From positions 1 to 54,101 of the forward strand of contig NZ_BAYA01000039.1 of NCBI RefSeq assembly GCF_000685015.1: a stretch of DNA of 54,101 nt, given 5' to 3'. Within the stretch, counting starts at the first letter, position 1, and each line of letters starts with the position of its first letter. Shown here piece after piece: positions 36,301 to 45,623 of this stretch. The stretch comes from Paraburkholderia bannensis NBRC 103871 (lineage in GTDB: Bacteria > Pseudomonadota > Gammaproteobacteria > Burkholderiales > Burkholderiaceae). The notes beneath the pieces were generated by a model, which was not told the DNA's origin, did not search any database, and saw nothing but the letters and a program-made list of their open reading frames with translations. The translations under genes were made by a program, and so were the position numbers.

Positions 36301-37832
36301 GCTGCGTGCCCCAGATGTATGTTGGCCTGGCCGAGTGCGGCGCTCATGATGCGCTCCTCGTCGGCGTCGGCACGCGCGATATCGGCGGTGATGCGGCCTT
36401 CGTGCATCACCAGCACGCGGTCGGCCATGCCCAGCACTTCGGGCAATTCGCTCGAAATCATCAGCACCGCCATGCCCTCGCGCACGAGTTCGGCGAGCGC
36501 GCCATAGACTTCCGCTTTCGCGCCCACGTCGATGCCGCGCGTGGGCTCGTCGATGATGAGCACCTTCGGCCCCGTCGCGAGCCATTTGCCCAGCACCACT
36601 TTCTGCTGGTTGCCGCCCGACAGCGTGCCGACCGGCGCATTGAGGTCGCTCGCCTTCAACCGCAGGCGCGTGCCCCACTGCCCCGCAAGCTCGACCTCGC
36701 GCCCCGCGGAAATCAGGCCGAAGCGCACCAGCCGCCCCAGCACCGTGAGCGACGCATTGCGCGCGATGCTCAATTCGAGCGCCAGTCCCTGCTGGCGACG
36801 ATCCTCAGGCACGAGCGCGAGACCGGCCTTCACGGCGCGCGCGGGACGGCCCATCGCAAGCGCCTTGCCCGCCACCTGCACCTGGCCCGCGTCGCACGGA
36901 TCGATGCCGAAGATCGCGCGCGCCACTTCGCTGCGGCCCGCGCCAACAAGACCCGCGAGCGCGACGATCTCGCCCGCGCGCACGTCGAAGGCGATGTCCT
37001 TGAACACGCCGCGCCGCGTCAGGCCGCGCACGCGCAGCATCACGTCGCCGGGCGTCACTTCGGCTTTCGGATAGAACGTGGCGAGGTCGCGCCCCACCAT
37101 GCGCGCAACGATATCCTGCGTCGTGAGCGTCGAAGTCGGTGCGTCGAACACCTTCGCGCCGTCACGCATGATGGTCACGTGCTGCGTGAGCGCGAACACC
37201 TCTTCAAGCCGGTGCGTGATGAAGAGGATCGCCACGCCACGCTCGCGCAGCTTGCGCGCAATCGTGAAGAGCCGTTCGACCTCGGGCAGCGAAAGCGCCG
37301 CCGTGGGTTCGTCCATGATGAGCACATTGGCGTTGAGCGACAGCGCCTTGGCAATCTCGATCACCTGCTGGTCTGCAATCGACAGGCCGCGCACCAGCCG
37401 CTCGGCCTTGAGATCGACGCCGAGAGAAACCAGCAGCGCCGCCACGTCGCGATGCATGGCGTCGTAGTCGATACGGCCCATTCTGTCGAGCGGTTGACGG
37501 CCCATGAAAATGTTCTCGGCGATCGAGAGATCGAAGAACAGTGTGGGCTCCTGATAAATCACGGCAATGCCCGCATCGCGCGCCTGGGCCGGCGTGGCAA
37601 AACTTTGCGCGGTGCCGTCGACCAGCAGCTCGCCGCTATCGGGACGGTGCACGCCCGCAAGGATCTTCACGAGCGTCGACTTACCGGCGCCGTTCTCGCC
37701 GAGCAGCGCGTGCACTTCACCTGGCTTGAGCACGAGCGTGCCGTCCACGAGCGCACGCACGCGCCCGAACGACTTGCTGGCTCCTCTAAGCTCAAGACGC
37801 GGCACGCTCCCAGCCATTGCATTCGGTTCCAC
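36297..37832 (-). CDS. rhaT: Rhamnose ABC transporter ATP-binding protein
   Basis: 511 residues with two ABC domains. First: Walker A GENGAGKSTLVKIL, signature LSIADQQVIEIAKAL and Walker B LIMDEPTAAL. Second: AGLVGAGRSEVARAIFG in place of Walker A, signature LSGGNQQKVVLGKWL and LIIDEPTRGIDVGAK. This is the RbsA/RhaT sugar importer type, in which one Walker A is degenerate. The GTG at 37832 is favoured by AGGAG six bases upstream; an ATG five codons later (37817) is the alternative. It overlaps rhaP. It powers rhamnose import. Confidence 0.93.
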   Translation of the reverse strand: MEPNAMAGSVPRLELRGASKSFGRVRALVDGTLVLKPGEVHALLGENGAGKSTLVKILAGVHRPDSGELLVDGTAQSFATPAQARDAGIAVIYQEPTLFFDLSIAENIFMGRQPLDRMGRIDYDAMHRDVAALLVSLGVDLKAERLVRGLSIADQQVIEIAKALSLNANVLIMDEPTAALSLPEVERLFTIARKLRERGVAILFITHRLEEVFALTQHVTIMRDGAKVFDAPTSTLTTQDIVARMVGRDLATFYPKAEVTPGDVMLRVRGLTRRGVFKDIAFDVRAGEIVALAGLVGAGRSEVARAIFGIDPCDAGQVQVAGKALAMGRPARAVKAGLALVPEDRRQQGLALELSIARNASLTVLGRLVRFGLISAGREVELAGQWGTRLRLKASDLNAPVGTLSGGNQQKVVLGKWLATGPKVLIIDEPTRGIDVGAKAEVYGALAELVREGMAVLMISSELPEVLGMADRVLVMHEGRITADIARADADEERIMSAALGQANIHLGHAA

Positions 37833-37894
37833 GCATGTCTCCTGATTCGTTGCGCCCGCAATCTTTCTATCTGGACTGTCGGAACGCGTGATCG

Positions 37895-38782
37895 CTAGAT
37901 ACGGTAAATGCGTTCGGCGTTGCTGCGAAATAGCGCGGCGCGCTCGCTCTCGCTGGCATCGCCCACGATGGCGGCGTAGGCGTGCCATAAATCGGCATAG
38001 CCGCCAAATTGACGGTCAACCGGAAAATTCGATGCGAACATCGCGCGCGATACACCAAACGCATCGACGGCTTCGAGCACGTAGGGACGCAGGCTTTCCA
38101 CTGTCCATTCGTGATCGAACATCGCAAGGCCGCTGATCTTCACCGATACGTTCGGGCACGCGGCAAGCACGCGCAGGCCGTCACGCCAGTCGCGCCAGCC
38201 CTGCACGCCATTGCGGTCGACGAACATCCCCGCGTGATTGACGATAAGCGCGATGCCTGGATGGGCGCGTGCGAGTGCGGCAGCCTCTTCCATCTGCGAC
38301 GGATAGAGTTGCAGGTCGAATGACAACCCGTGCTGTTCCAGCAGCGCGAAGTGCTTGCGCCACGCCGTCTCGCGCATATAGTGTCGGCCTACATAGTCGT
38401 AGAGCGGATTTGCGTGCACGTTGAGAATCTGCCGTATGCCGCGCGTACGCTTGAACGCCGCGTGAGCCGCGAGAATTTCCGGCGCATTCGGCGCGCCCAG
38501 ATCGGCGGCGGCGACGATCGCATTGGGCAAGCCCTTTCCCGCATCGGCGACCGATTCGAGCCAGCGCGTTTCTTCGACCGGATCGGCCGGATCGTGATTC
38601 GCTTCTACGTGCACGACCTTGAGCACTTCGATATCGCCCGCTTCACGCAGGAGATCGTCGGGTAGATAGTTATGCTTGAGATCGCGCGCATCGCCCACGA
38701 AGGACGTCCCCGGATTCGCGAGCCAGGGATAGTGATGCGTGTCGAGATCCCAGAAGTGAACGTGCGGATCGACCACCTGCAT
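37895..38782 (-). CDS. Amidohydrolase-family sugar lactonase (L-rhamnono-gamma-lactonase candidate)
   Basis: 295 residues. The amidohydrolase fold begins with VDPHVHFWDLDTHHYPWL (HxH metal site), continues with VVHVEANHDPADPVEETRWLE and RGIRQILN and ends FPVDRQFGGYADLWHAYA. This COG3618 group contains L-fucono-lactone and L-rhamnono-lactone hydrolases. Gene context (mutarotase, rhamnose importer, rhamnonate dehydratase) points to hydrolysis of L-rhamnonolactone. GAGGAG seven bases upstream fixes the ATG at 38782. It lies 20 bp after rhaM and 62 bp before rhaT. Confidence 0.88.
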   Translation of the reverse strand: MQVVDPHVHFWDLDTHHYPWLANPGTSFVGDARDLKHNYLPDDLLREAGDIEVLKVVHVEANHDPADPVEETRWLESVADAGKGLPNAIVAAADLGAPNAPEILAAHAAFKRTRGIRQILNVHANPLYDYVGRHYMRETAWRKHFALLEQHGLSFDLQLYPSQMEEAAALARAHPGIALIVNHAGMFVDRNGVQGWRDWRDGLRVLAACPNVSVKISGLAMFDHEWTVESLRPYVLEAVDAFGVSRAMFASNFPVDRQFGGYADLWHAYAAIVGDASESERAALFRSNAERIYRI

Positions 38783-38802
38783 GGCGTGCTCCTCGTGGCG
38801 AT

Positions 38803-39117
38803 TCAGGACAAATGGAAGACCGGCACGAGCGGCTGCGTCACGGGCACGTTGCCCTCGCCGGTCGCCATGATGTCGGCCATGTAATCCCACCATTTGCGCA
38901 TGATGGCCGTTTCGGGCAGCCGATCCATCTGGTGATCGTCGCGCCGCTTGAGCACCGCAAAGAGCGCGTGCGTGCTTTCGTCGAGAAAGATCCAGTAATC
39001 ATTGACACCCGCGTCGCGCAGCGCACTGGCGAGCTCGGGCCAGATTTCGCGGTGACGCCGCTCGTATTCGTCCCGTTTGCCGGGATCGAGTTGCATACGG
39101 AACGCAACGGTTTCCAT
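38803..39117 (-). CDS. rhaM: L-rhamnose mutarotase
   Basis: 104 residues, the full length of RhaM. Conserved features are FRMQLDPGKRDEYERRHREIWPEL near the start, YWIFLDESTHALFAVL, and KWWDYMADIM near the end. It interconverts the alpha and beta anomers of L-rhamnose, feeding the dehydrogenase. First gene of the leftward importer operon, divergent from the LysR gene at 39321. Confidence 0.95.
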   Translation of the reverse strand: METVAFRMQLDPGKRDEYERRHREIWPELASALRDAGVNDYWIFLDESTHALFAVLKRRDDHQMDRLPETAIMRKWWDYMADIMATGEGNVPVTQPLVPVFHLS

Positions 39118-39247
39118 GATCGTGTCTCCGTCCAGCCTGGTTGCTGTGTTTTTTCTGGCGCTTGAGTGGGCTGCTTGCGTGAACGCCTAAGCGTTTGCCC
39201 TAACCTCTGCGCAGGGTTTCACATGGTTTTGCGGCGATTCGAACGAC

Positions 39248-39291
39248 TATAATTCCCGCATCGATAGCCAACCAATCCGTAGTTGGGATCG
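39248..39291. promoter_or_regulatory. Candidate promoter and LysR operator between rhaM and lysR
   Basis: A perfect -10-like TATAAT on the plus strand at 39248-39253 is followed by a dyad: CGATAGCCAAC at 39262-39272 and GTTGGGATCG at 39282-39291, spacer 9 bp. Position between divergent genes suggests binding of the adjacent LysR regulator. No good -35 box was found. Confidence 0.45.
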
Positions 39292-39320
39292 GGCGATACA
39301 CAAACCGGATCGCAGGACTC

Positions 39321-40304
39321 ATGAACCATCAGACCGCCGTCGTTTCGCTCGTCAACCGTCTCAAGTTCAAGCACCTCGCCCTGCTCGTCGCGCTCGACGA
39401 TGCCCGCAACGTCCATCAGGCCGCCGATGCCATCAACGTCGCGCAACCCAGCGCAAGCCGCATGCTCAGCGACATCGAAGAGGCCTTTGGCTTTCGTCTC
39501 TTCGAGCGCAACGCGCGCGGCATGCAGCCCACGGCGCTGGGCGTCGTCACGCTGGCCTACGCGCGCCGCGCGCTGTCCGACCTCACACGCTTCGCCGAGG
39601 ATCTCGACGTCAAGCGCCGCGGCGGCCACGGCCAGCTGACGGTGGGCGCGATCATGGGCGCCGCGCCCGATCTGCTCGCGCAGGCCGTCGCCACGCTCAA
39701 GACCGAACGGCCGCTGCTGCACGTGCGCATCCTTGGCGAAACCAGCGACCAGGTCGTGCAACTGCTGCATCGCCGCGACGTCGATCTCGCGCTGGGCCGC
39801 CTCACTACGCCGTTGCAGCACAACGACTTCAGCTTCGAACCGCTCGCCCGCGAAACCCTCGTTCTGGTGGTGCGTGCGCGTCACCCGCTTGCGCGCCGCG
39901 AACAGGTCACGCTTGCGGAACTGATGGACTGGCCATGGGTGGCGCAGCCCATCACAAGCCCCGCGCGCGAACTGTTCGAAGGCGAGCTGGCGCGCGCCGG
40001 TCTCGCCACGCCGATGAATCTCACGGAATCGGCGTCCATCTTCGCCACGCTGCAACTGCTCGAAAGCTTCGACGCCGTGGCGATGCTGCCCGAATCGGTC
40101 GTGCGCGACCATGTGCGCGGCAAGCTGCTTACCGTGCTGCCGCTCGAAATCGGGAAGAGCCTGCCGGGCTTCGGCGTACTCACGCGCAAGGGCGAAACGC
40201 TCGCGGAACCCGCCGAGCATTTCGTCGGCCTGTTGCGGCGCTTTTCGCAGCCCTTCAAGCCGGACGACACGGTTCGCGATATGCGGCTCGCCACACATTC
40301 CTGA
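39321..40304 (+). CDS. LysR-type regulator of the rhamnose locus
   Basis: 327 residues. The HTH region KFKHLALLVALDDARNVHQAADAINVAQPSASRMLSDIE is LysR, of the GbpR/galactose-binding-regulator-like branch (FRLFERNARGMQPTALG). The C-terminal effector domain follows. It lies between the importer operon and the catabolic operon, divergent from rhaM and convergent with the dehydrogenase gene, so it most likely controls both in response to a rhamnose-pathway compound. AGGA precedes the ATG. Confidence 0.92.
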   Translation: MNHQTAVVSLVNRLKFKHLALLVALDDARNVHQAADAINVAQPSASRMLSDIEEAFGFRLFERNARGMQPTALGVVTLAYARRALSDLTRFAEDLDVKRRGGHGQLTVGAIMGAAPDLLAQAVATLKTERPLLHVRILGETSDQVVQLLHRRDVDLALGRLTTPLQHNDFSFEPLARETLVLVVRARHPLARREQVTLAELMDWPWVAQPITSPARELFEGELARAGLATPMNLTESASIFATLQLLESFDAVAMLPESVVRDHVRGKLLTVLPLEIGKSLPGFGVLTRKGETLAEPAEHFVGLLRRFSQPFKPDDTVRDMRLATHS

Positions 40305-40336
40305 GTCCTGATCAATCTGCTACAGCCGGTGGCAGG

Positions 40337-41119
40337 TCACTGCAGGTTGACGAACAAGCCGCCGTCCACCAGCAATGCCGCGCCCGTCACATAACGCGCG
40401 CGATCCGACGCGAGAAACACCACGCATTCGGCCACGTCCTCGGGCGCGCCCAGGCGTCCCAGCGGAATGCGTTTTTCGAAGTACGTGCGCTTTTCTTCGT
40501 CGGCGAGGTCTTCGGCGTTGAGGTCGGTCGCAATGGTGCCTGGCATCACCGAATTGCAGCGAATCCCGTAAGGCCCCAGCGCAATCGCGCACGACTGCAT
40601 CAGCGAATGCACCCCCGCCTTGGTAGGCGTGTAGTGCGTCTGCATGCCGCCGCCCACCAGCGCGCTGATCGAACTGGTCGCGACGATCGCGCCGCCGGTG
40701 CCCTGCTCCTTCATCTGGCGCGCGACGGCCTGCGTGACATAAAACGCACCGTTCAGGTTCACGCCAATGGTGCGTTCGAGCACGGCGGGCGGCATGTCCA
40801 GGAACGAGTGGAACGGACAGATGCCCGCGTTGCTCGCCAGCACGTCCACATGGCCGAAATGCTCGACGGTCTGGCGCACCAGATCGACGCCCGTTTGCGG
40901 CGCGGCCACGTTGCCCTCCACCGCAATCGCACGCCGCCCTAGACGCTCGATCTCGTCCATCACCTCGCCGATCGCCGAGCGGCGGCCATACGAGGCGTCG
41001 TTATCGCCCCAGTAGTTGATCGCGACGTCCGCGCCTTCGCGCGCGCTCGCAATCGCAATCGCACGCCCGATGCCGCGCGATCCGCCAGTGACGATCACTA
41101 CCTTGTCCTTGAGCAGCAC
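40337..41119 (-). CDS. L-rhamnose 1-dehydrogenase (SDR), probable
   Basis: 260 residues with TGGSRGIGRAIAIASAREGADV, SNAG, YTPTK and LLVDGGLFVNLQ; the sequence VAINYWGDNDASYGRRSAIGEV and HYTPTKAGVHSLMQSCAIALGPYGIRCN agree with bacterial L-rhamnose 1-dehydrogenases that make L-rhamnono-1,4-lactone with NAD(P)+. Last gene of the leftward set that includes rhmD. The start is a GTG at 41119 with AGGAG eight bases upstream. It is convergent with the LysR gene. Confidence 0.88.
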   Translation of the reverse strand: MLLKDKVVIVTGGSRGIGRAIAIASAREGADVAINYWGDNDASYGRRSAIGEVMDEIERLGRRAIAVEGNVAAPQTGVDLVRQTVEHFGHVDVLASNAGICPFHSFLDMPPAVLERTIGVNLNGAFYVTQAVARQMKEQGTGGAIVATSSISALVGGGMQTHYTPTKAGVHSLMQSCAIALGPYGIRCNSVMPGTIATDLNAEDLADEEKRTYFEKRIPLGRLGAPEDVAECVVFLASDRARYVTGAALLVDGGLFVNLQ

Positions 41120-41144
41120 GATGCTTTCTCCTGGCTGTTTTTGC

Positions 41145-42323
41145 CTAGTGTTGGTAAGGACGCGACAGCTTGCAGTCTGGATTCAGACGCACGCCAAACC
41201 CCGGCGTATCCGGCACCTTCATGCGGCCCTTCACGGGCACCGGCTCGTCGAGCAGCAGCGGCGTGAACATCGGCACGACTTCATCGGCCTTGGGCGCCAT
41301 CATCAGGAACTCGGCGAACGGCGAGTTGTGACGCGTGACCACGAAGTGATAGCTGTACACCGACGAGCCGTGCGGCACGACCAGCGTGTTGTGCGCGTCC
41401 GCCAGCGCGGAAATCTTGATGAGCTCGGTCATGCCGCCGCACCAATTCACGTCGGGCTGGATCAGGTCGCAGCAGCCCATTTCCAGCAGCATGCGAAAGC
41501 CCCAGCGCGTGGCTTCGTGCTCGCCGGTCGAGACCATCATGCCGCGCGGCACGTTGCGGCGCAGTTCGGCGTAGCCCCAGTAATCGTCGGGCGGCAGGCA
41601 TTCCTCGATCCATTTGAGCCCGTATTCGTTGGCGGCCTCGGCCAGGCGCGTGGCGTAGCGCACGTCGAGGCTCATCCAGCAGTCGTACATGAGCCAGAAG
41701 TCGTCGCCCACGCGCTCGCGCATCGTGGCGAGCAACTCGATGTTCTTTCTGAGGCCTTCCTCACCTTCTGCCGGGCCATGCAGCAAAGGCAGCTTGCCGC
41801 CGATAAAGCCCATTTCCTTCGCGAGGTCGGGCCGTGCGCCGGTTGCATAGAACACGAGTTCGTCGCGCACCGGGCCGCCCAGCAGTTGATAGACAGGCTC
41901 CTGGCGCAGCTTGCCGAGCAAGTCCCACAACGCAAGATCGACACCCGAAATCGTGTTGAGCACCACGCCCTTGCGGCCGTAATAAAGCGTCGAGTAATAC
42001 ATCTGATCCCAGATCTTTTCCAGGTCTGTCACGCGCTGGCCTTCGAGAAAACGCGCAAGATGCTTCTCGACGATGAATGCGCCGATTTCGCCGCCCGTCG
42101 TCACCGCAAAACCCACGGTGCCATCGCTCGCTTCCACTTCGACGACGAGCGTACCCAGCACGTCGATGCCGAACGAGCGGCGGCTCTGGCGATACTCGGG
42201 ATAGCGCGCCATCGGCGTCGAGATGTGATCGTCAATCCAGTGCCCGTCGGCCTGATCGTGATAGTCCGCGCCGCCGCCGCGCACCGTGAAAGCGCGAACG
42301 TGTTTGATGGTAGGCATGGCCAT
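41145..42323 (-). CDS. rhmD: L-rhamnonate dehydratase
   Basis: 392 residues, enolase superfamily. It matches E. coli RhmD along its length: HWIDDHISTPMARYPEYRQS, FGIDVLGTLVVEVEA, ATGARPDLAKEMGFIGGK, WIEECLPPDDYWGY, PHGSSVYSYHFV and the C-terminal CKLSRPYQH. It removes water from L-rhamnonate to give 2-keto-3-deoxy-L-rhamnonate, using Mg2+. AGGAG nine bases before the ATG at 42323 supports the start. Follows the MFS gene by 60 bp and precedes the dehydrogenase by 25 bp. Confidence 0.96.
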   Translation of the reverse strand: MAMPTIKHVRAFTVRGGGADYHDQADGHWIDDHISTPMARYPEYRQSRRSFGIDVLGTLVVEVEASDGTVGFAVTTGGEIGAFIVEKHLARFLEGQRVTDLEKIWDQMYYSTLYYGRKGVVLNTISGVDLALWDLLGKLRQEPVYQLLGGPVRDELVFYATGARPDLAKEMGFIGGKLPLLHGPAEGEEGLRKNIELLATMRERVGDDFWLMYDCWMSLDVRYATRLAEAANEYGLKWIEECLPPDDYWGYAELRRNVPRGMMVSTGEHEATRWGFRMLLEMGCCDLIQPDVNWCGGMTELIKISALADAHNTLVVPHGSSVYSYHFVVTRHNSPFAEFLMMAPKADEVVPMFTPLLLDEPVPVKGRMKVPDTPGFGVRLNPDCKLSRPYQH

Positions 42324-42383
42324 GGATGCTTGCTCCTGAGAGTGAAGGTGCTTGACGCCAGGTCAATTAATCAGGTATGCGAT

Positions 42384-43757
42384 TCAATTCGCGCCGCCGG
42401 CTGGTTGCTCGAACGCGCTTGCGCGACGCCCGCCGCCACGCGGCACGACGATAAGAACGAGCGCCGCCGCCGCGAGGCTGGCGAGGCCCAGCAATTCGAG
42501 GCCCGCCGCGTGCGAGGCGAAATGCCGGTCGGCGGCGGCGCGCAGCAGCGGTGCGAGAAAGCCACCCAGGCCGCCGAGCGAATTGATCAGCGCGATGCCG
42601 CTAGCCGAAGCGACGCCCGCCAGGTTGCGCGCCGGGAACGTCCAGAACAGCGGCTGCGCCGCGATAAATCCGCTGGCCGCGCAGCACAGACCGATCATGG
42701 CGACAAGCGGAACACCCATGTCGCCCGCCATGCCCGACACCGCGATACCCAGGCCCGACAGCACAAGCAGGCCGACTGTCCAGGCGCGATGGCTGCCCAC
42801 CCGATCGGCGTGCCGCGGAACGAACCAGGTCAACGCGAGCGCACATAACCAGGGCACAGCCGCCAGCAAGCCGACCTTCAGGCCAACTGCCGCGCCAGCA
42901 AGCGACGCCACTTGCTGCGGCAAGAAAAAGATCACGCCGTAGACGCTCATTTGAATGAGCGCGTAAATCACGGCGTAAGCCAGCACGCGGCGGTCGAACA
43001 AGGCCGCGAACGCGCCTCGCGGGCCATGTTCTGCGGCCTCGCCGGCATCGATGCGCAGCGCGGCGGCCAGCGCGCGTTGCTCGTCGGCGGCTAGCCAATG
43101 GGCATGCTCGGGACGGTCGGTGAGATACCAGAAGGCCCAGATACCCACCAGCGAAGCCATCACGCCTTCGACGAGGAACAGCCACTGCCATCCGGCAAGG
43201 CCGCTCACGCCATGCATATCGATCAGCAGTCCGGACAATGGCGCGCCGAAGATAAACGCCAGCGGCGCGCCAAAATAAAACACGCCAATCGCACGCGCCC
43301 GCGCCGACTGCGGAAACCACTGCGTGAGGTAATAAATGATGCCGGGGAAAAAACCGGCCTCCGCGACGCCCAGCAAAAAGCGCAACGTGTAAAACGATGA
43401 AGGCGATTGCACCCAAGCCATGGCAGCGGAAATCAGCCCCCACGTCACCATGATGCGGCACATCCAGAGCCGCGCGCCCACGCGATGCAAAAGCAGGTTG
43501 CTCGGCACCTCGAACACCGCGTAGCCGACGAAAAACACGCCCGCGCCAAACGCAAACGCGGCATCGGACAAGCCCGTATCGTGTTGCAACGCCTTCTGCG
43601 CGAAGCCGATGTTCGCGCGATCCAGGAACGCCAGCACGTACATCAGCAGCAGGAACGGCAACAGACGCCGCATAGCTTTGCTGCCTGCTCGCTGCAAAGC
43701 CTGCGATTGTGACGACTGCGCTTGTAACGACTGCGTTAGTGACGCTGCATCCGGCAT
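42384..43757 (-). CDS. MFS transporter, ACS family (likely L-rhamnonate or related sugar acid)
   Basis: 457 residues with twelve membrane segments. The first loops show LLLMYVLAFLDRANIGFAQKAL and EVPSNLLLHRVGARLWMCRIMVTWG, the anion:cation symporter signature shared with tartrate, galactonate and rhamnonate (RhmT) carriers. Its place next to rhmD, as in E. coli where rhmT neighbours rhmD, suggests uptake of L-rhamnonate. AGGAG eight bases upstream fixes the ATG at 43757. Confidence 0.9.
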   Translation of the reverse strand: MPDAASLTQSLQAQSSQSQALQRAGSKAMRRLLPFLLLMYVLAFLDRANIGFAQKALQHDTGLSDAAFAFGAGVFFVGYAVFEVPSNLLLHRVGARLWMCRIMVTWGLISAAMAWVQSPSSFYTLRFLLGVAEAGFFPGIIYYLTQWFPQSARARAIGVFYFGAPLAFIFGAPLSGLLIDMHGVSGLAGWQWLFLVEGVMASLVGIWAFWYLTDRPEHAHWLAADEQRALAAALRIDAGEAAEHGPRGAFAALFDRRVLAYAVIYALIQMSVYGVIFFLPQQVASLAGAAVGLKVGLLAAVPWLCALALTWFVPRHADRVGSHRAWTVGLLVLSGLGIAVSGMAGDMGVPLVAMIGLCCAASGFIAAQPLFWTFPARNLAGVASASGIALINSLGGLGGFLAPLLRAAADRHFASHAAGLELLGLASLAAAALVLIVVPRGGGRRASAFEQPAGGAN

Positions 43758-43859
43758 CGATGTCTCCTGTCGATCCGTTGCGAAGCGGTACGCTGCGCGG
43801 CCGCCCCTTATTCTCTTTCGCCGTGCGCCTTGATGGCGCATCGAATCGAAACGCCTTGT

Positions 43860-44612
43860 TTAATACGTCGCGCGCCCGCCCGACAAATCGAACACCGCTC
43901 CCGTGCTGAACGCGCAATCCTCCGAACAGAGCCAGACGATCATCGCCGCCGCTTCATCGGGCATCAGGAAGCGGTTCATTGGAATCTTCGCGAGCATGTA
44001 ATCGATGTGCTGCTGCGACATCGAATCGAAGATCTCGGTCTTTGCTGCTGCGGGCGTGACCGCATTCACCAGCACGCCTTTCGTGGCCAGTTCCTTGCCG
44101 AGCGATTTCGTCAGCCCGATCAAGCCGGCCTTCGATGCACTGTAGTGCGAAGCATTGGGATTGCCTTCCTTGCCCGCCACCGAAGCGATATTGACGATGC
44201 GCCCATAGCCCTGCTCGATCATGCGCGGCACCACGGCGCGGCAAGTCAGGTAGCTGCCGATCAGGTTCACTTCGATCACGCGGCGCCACATTTCCACCGG
44301 CAGTTCCCACGTAAGGCCGTTGCCGCCCGTAATGCCCGCGCTATTGACGAGCGTATGGATCGCGCCATGCGTCTGCACCGTGTGCTGCGCGGCGGCCTCG
44401 ACGGAGGCTTCGTCGGTCAATTCCACCTTCACAGCGGACACACTGCCGAGTTCGGAAAGTTCGGCGCGCGAGCGTTCGAGACGCTCGGCGTCAATGTCCC
44501 ACAACGCCACTGCCGCGCCCGAGCGCAGCGCACGCTGCGCAATCGCGTAGCCCAGGCCACGCGCACCGCCCGTCACCACCATCACACGATTCTTCAGGTC
44601 AAGCTGGTTCAT
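43860..44612 (-). CDS. SDR: probable 2-keto-3-deoxy-L-rhamnonate 4-dehydrogenase
   Basis: 250 residues with TGGARGLGYAIAQRALRSGAAV, NSAGITGG, YSASKAGLIGLTKSLGKELA and the end GAVFDLSGGRATY. The position directly after the fumarylacetoacetase-fold hydrolase (13 bp) and in the same operon as rhmD fits the NAD-dependent oxidation of 2-keto-3-deoxy-L-rhamnonate to the 2,4-diketo acid, known in the diketo-hydrolase variant of the rhamnose pathway. The substrate is inferred from context. Confidence 0.88.
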   Translation of the reverse strand: MNQLDLKNRVMVVTGGARGLGYAIAQRALRSGAAVALWDIDAERLERSRAELSELGSVSAVKVELTDEASVEAAAQHTVQTHGAIHTLVNSAGITGGNGLTWELPVEMWRRVIEVNLIGSYLTCRAVVPRMIEQGYGRIVNIASVAGKEGNPNASHYSASKAGLIGLTKSLGKELATKGVLVNAVTPAAAKTEIFDSMSQQHIDYMLAKIPMNRFLMPDEAAAMIVWLCSEDCAFSTGAVFDLSGGRATY

Positions 44613-44625
44613 GTTGGCCGTCTCC

Positions 44626-45492
44626 TCACGCCAGTGTCGTATCGGCCGTCGAAGCGACGGCGCGCTGCTGTTGTTCGCCCAGCCCCGCTACCGAGAGGCG
44701 CATGGTCTGTCCCGCGCGCAGATAAACCGGTTGCGGCTTCTGCCCCATGCCGACGCCGGGCGGCGTCCCCGTCGAAATGACATCGCCGGGTTGCAGGCTC
44801 ATGAAATGGCTGATGTAAGAGACGACCGTGGCCACGTCGAAAATCATCGTGCGCGTATTGCCCTGCTGATAGCGCTTGCCGTCGACTTCGAGCCACATAT
44901 CGAGCGCCTGCGGATCGGCGATCTCGTCGCGGGTGACGAGCCACGGCCCGAGCGGCGCGAAGGTATCGGCACTCTTGCCCTTGTCCCACTGGCCGCCTCG
45001 CTCGATCTGCCAGGCGCGTTCGGACACATCGTTGACGACGCAATAACCGGCCACATAATCGAGCGCACGTTCGCGCGACACGTAGCGCGCCTCCTTGCCG
45101 ATCACGACGCCCAACTCGACCTCCCAGTCGACCTTTTGCGCGCCCGGCGGGATCACGACATCGTCATTTGGGCCAATCAGGGAACTGGTGGCCTTGAAGA
45201 ACAGGACGGGCTCGGCGGGCACCGGCATATTGGATTCGGCCGCGTGATCCGAATAATTGAGGCCGACGCAAACGATCTTGCCCACCTGGCCGACACACGG
45301 GCCCAGACGCGTTTCGGCGGCCACGAGCGGCAGTTGCGTCAGGTCGAGCGACGCAAGACGGTCGAGCGACGCAGCGCCCAGCGACTCGCCAGCCACATCG
45401 GGCAGCACGCCCGAAAGATCGCGCACACGGCCTTCGCGATCGACCACACCCGGTTTTTCACTACCTTGACTGCCCCAGCGAACCAGCTTCAT
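44626..45492 (-). CDS. Fumarylacetoacetase-fold hydrolase, probable 2,4-diketo-3-deoxy-L-rhamnonate hydrolase
   Basis: 288 residues. FAH C-terminal domain with CVGLNYSDHAAESN, FFKATSSLIGPNDDVVIP, VDWEVELGVVIGKEARYVS (metal-binding Glu cluster) and STGTPPGVGMG. Members in this context split 2,4-diketo-3-deoxy-L-rhamnonate to pyruvate and L-lactate. The ATG at 45492 has GGGAG eight bases upstream. First gene of the leftward catabolic set. Ureidoglycolate lyase and other FAH members are the alternative, but gene context argues against them. Confidence 0.9.
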   Translation of the reverse strand: MKLVRWGSQGSEKPGVVDREGRVRDLSGVLPDVAGESLGAASLDRLASLDLTQLPLVAAETRLGPCVGQVGKIVCVGLNYSDHAAESNMPVPAEPVLFFKATSSLIGPNDDVVIPPGAQKVDWEVELGVVIGKEARYVSRERALDYVAGYCVVNDVSERAWQIERGGQWDKGKSADTFAPLGPWLVTRDEIADPQALDMWLEVDGKRYQQGNTRTMIFDVATVVSYISHFMSLQPGDVISTGTPPGVGMGQKPQPVYLRAGQTMRLSVAGLGEQQQRAVASTADTTLA

Positions 45493-45623
45493 GCGGTGTC
45501 TCCCGATATTGGACTTGAGCATTGGTCACCAATATAGGCAGGCTGCGATAGCCGGACAATCCGATTGCTGCATGAGGCGATAGCAAAAGCGGATCGTGAT
45601 GCGTCACGATTCAAACCGGACGC

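Noticed and set aside
37895..45492. L-fucose rather than L-rhamnose pathway
   Set aside because: The dehydratase matches RhmD along its whole length, and RhaM and the RhaS-type binding protein are present; fuconate dehydratase is larger and different.
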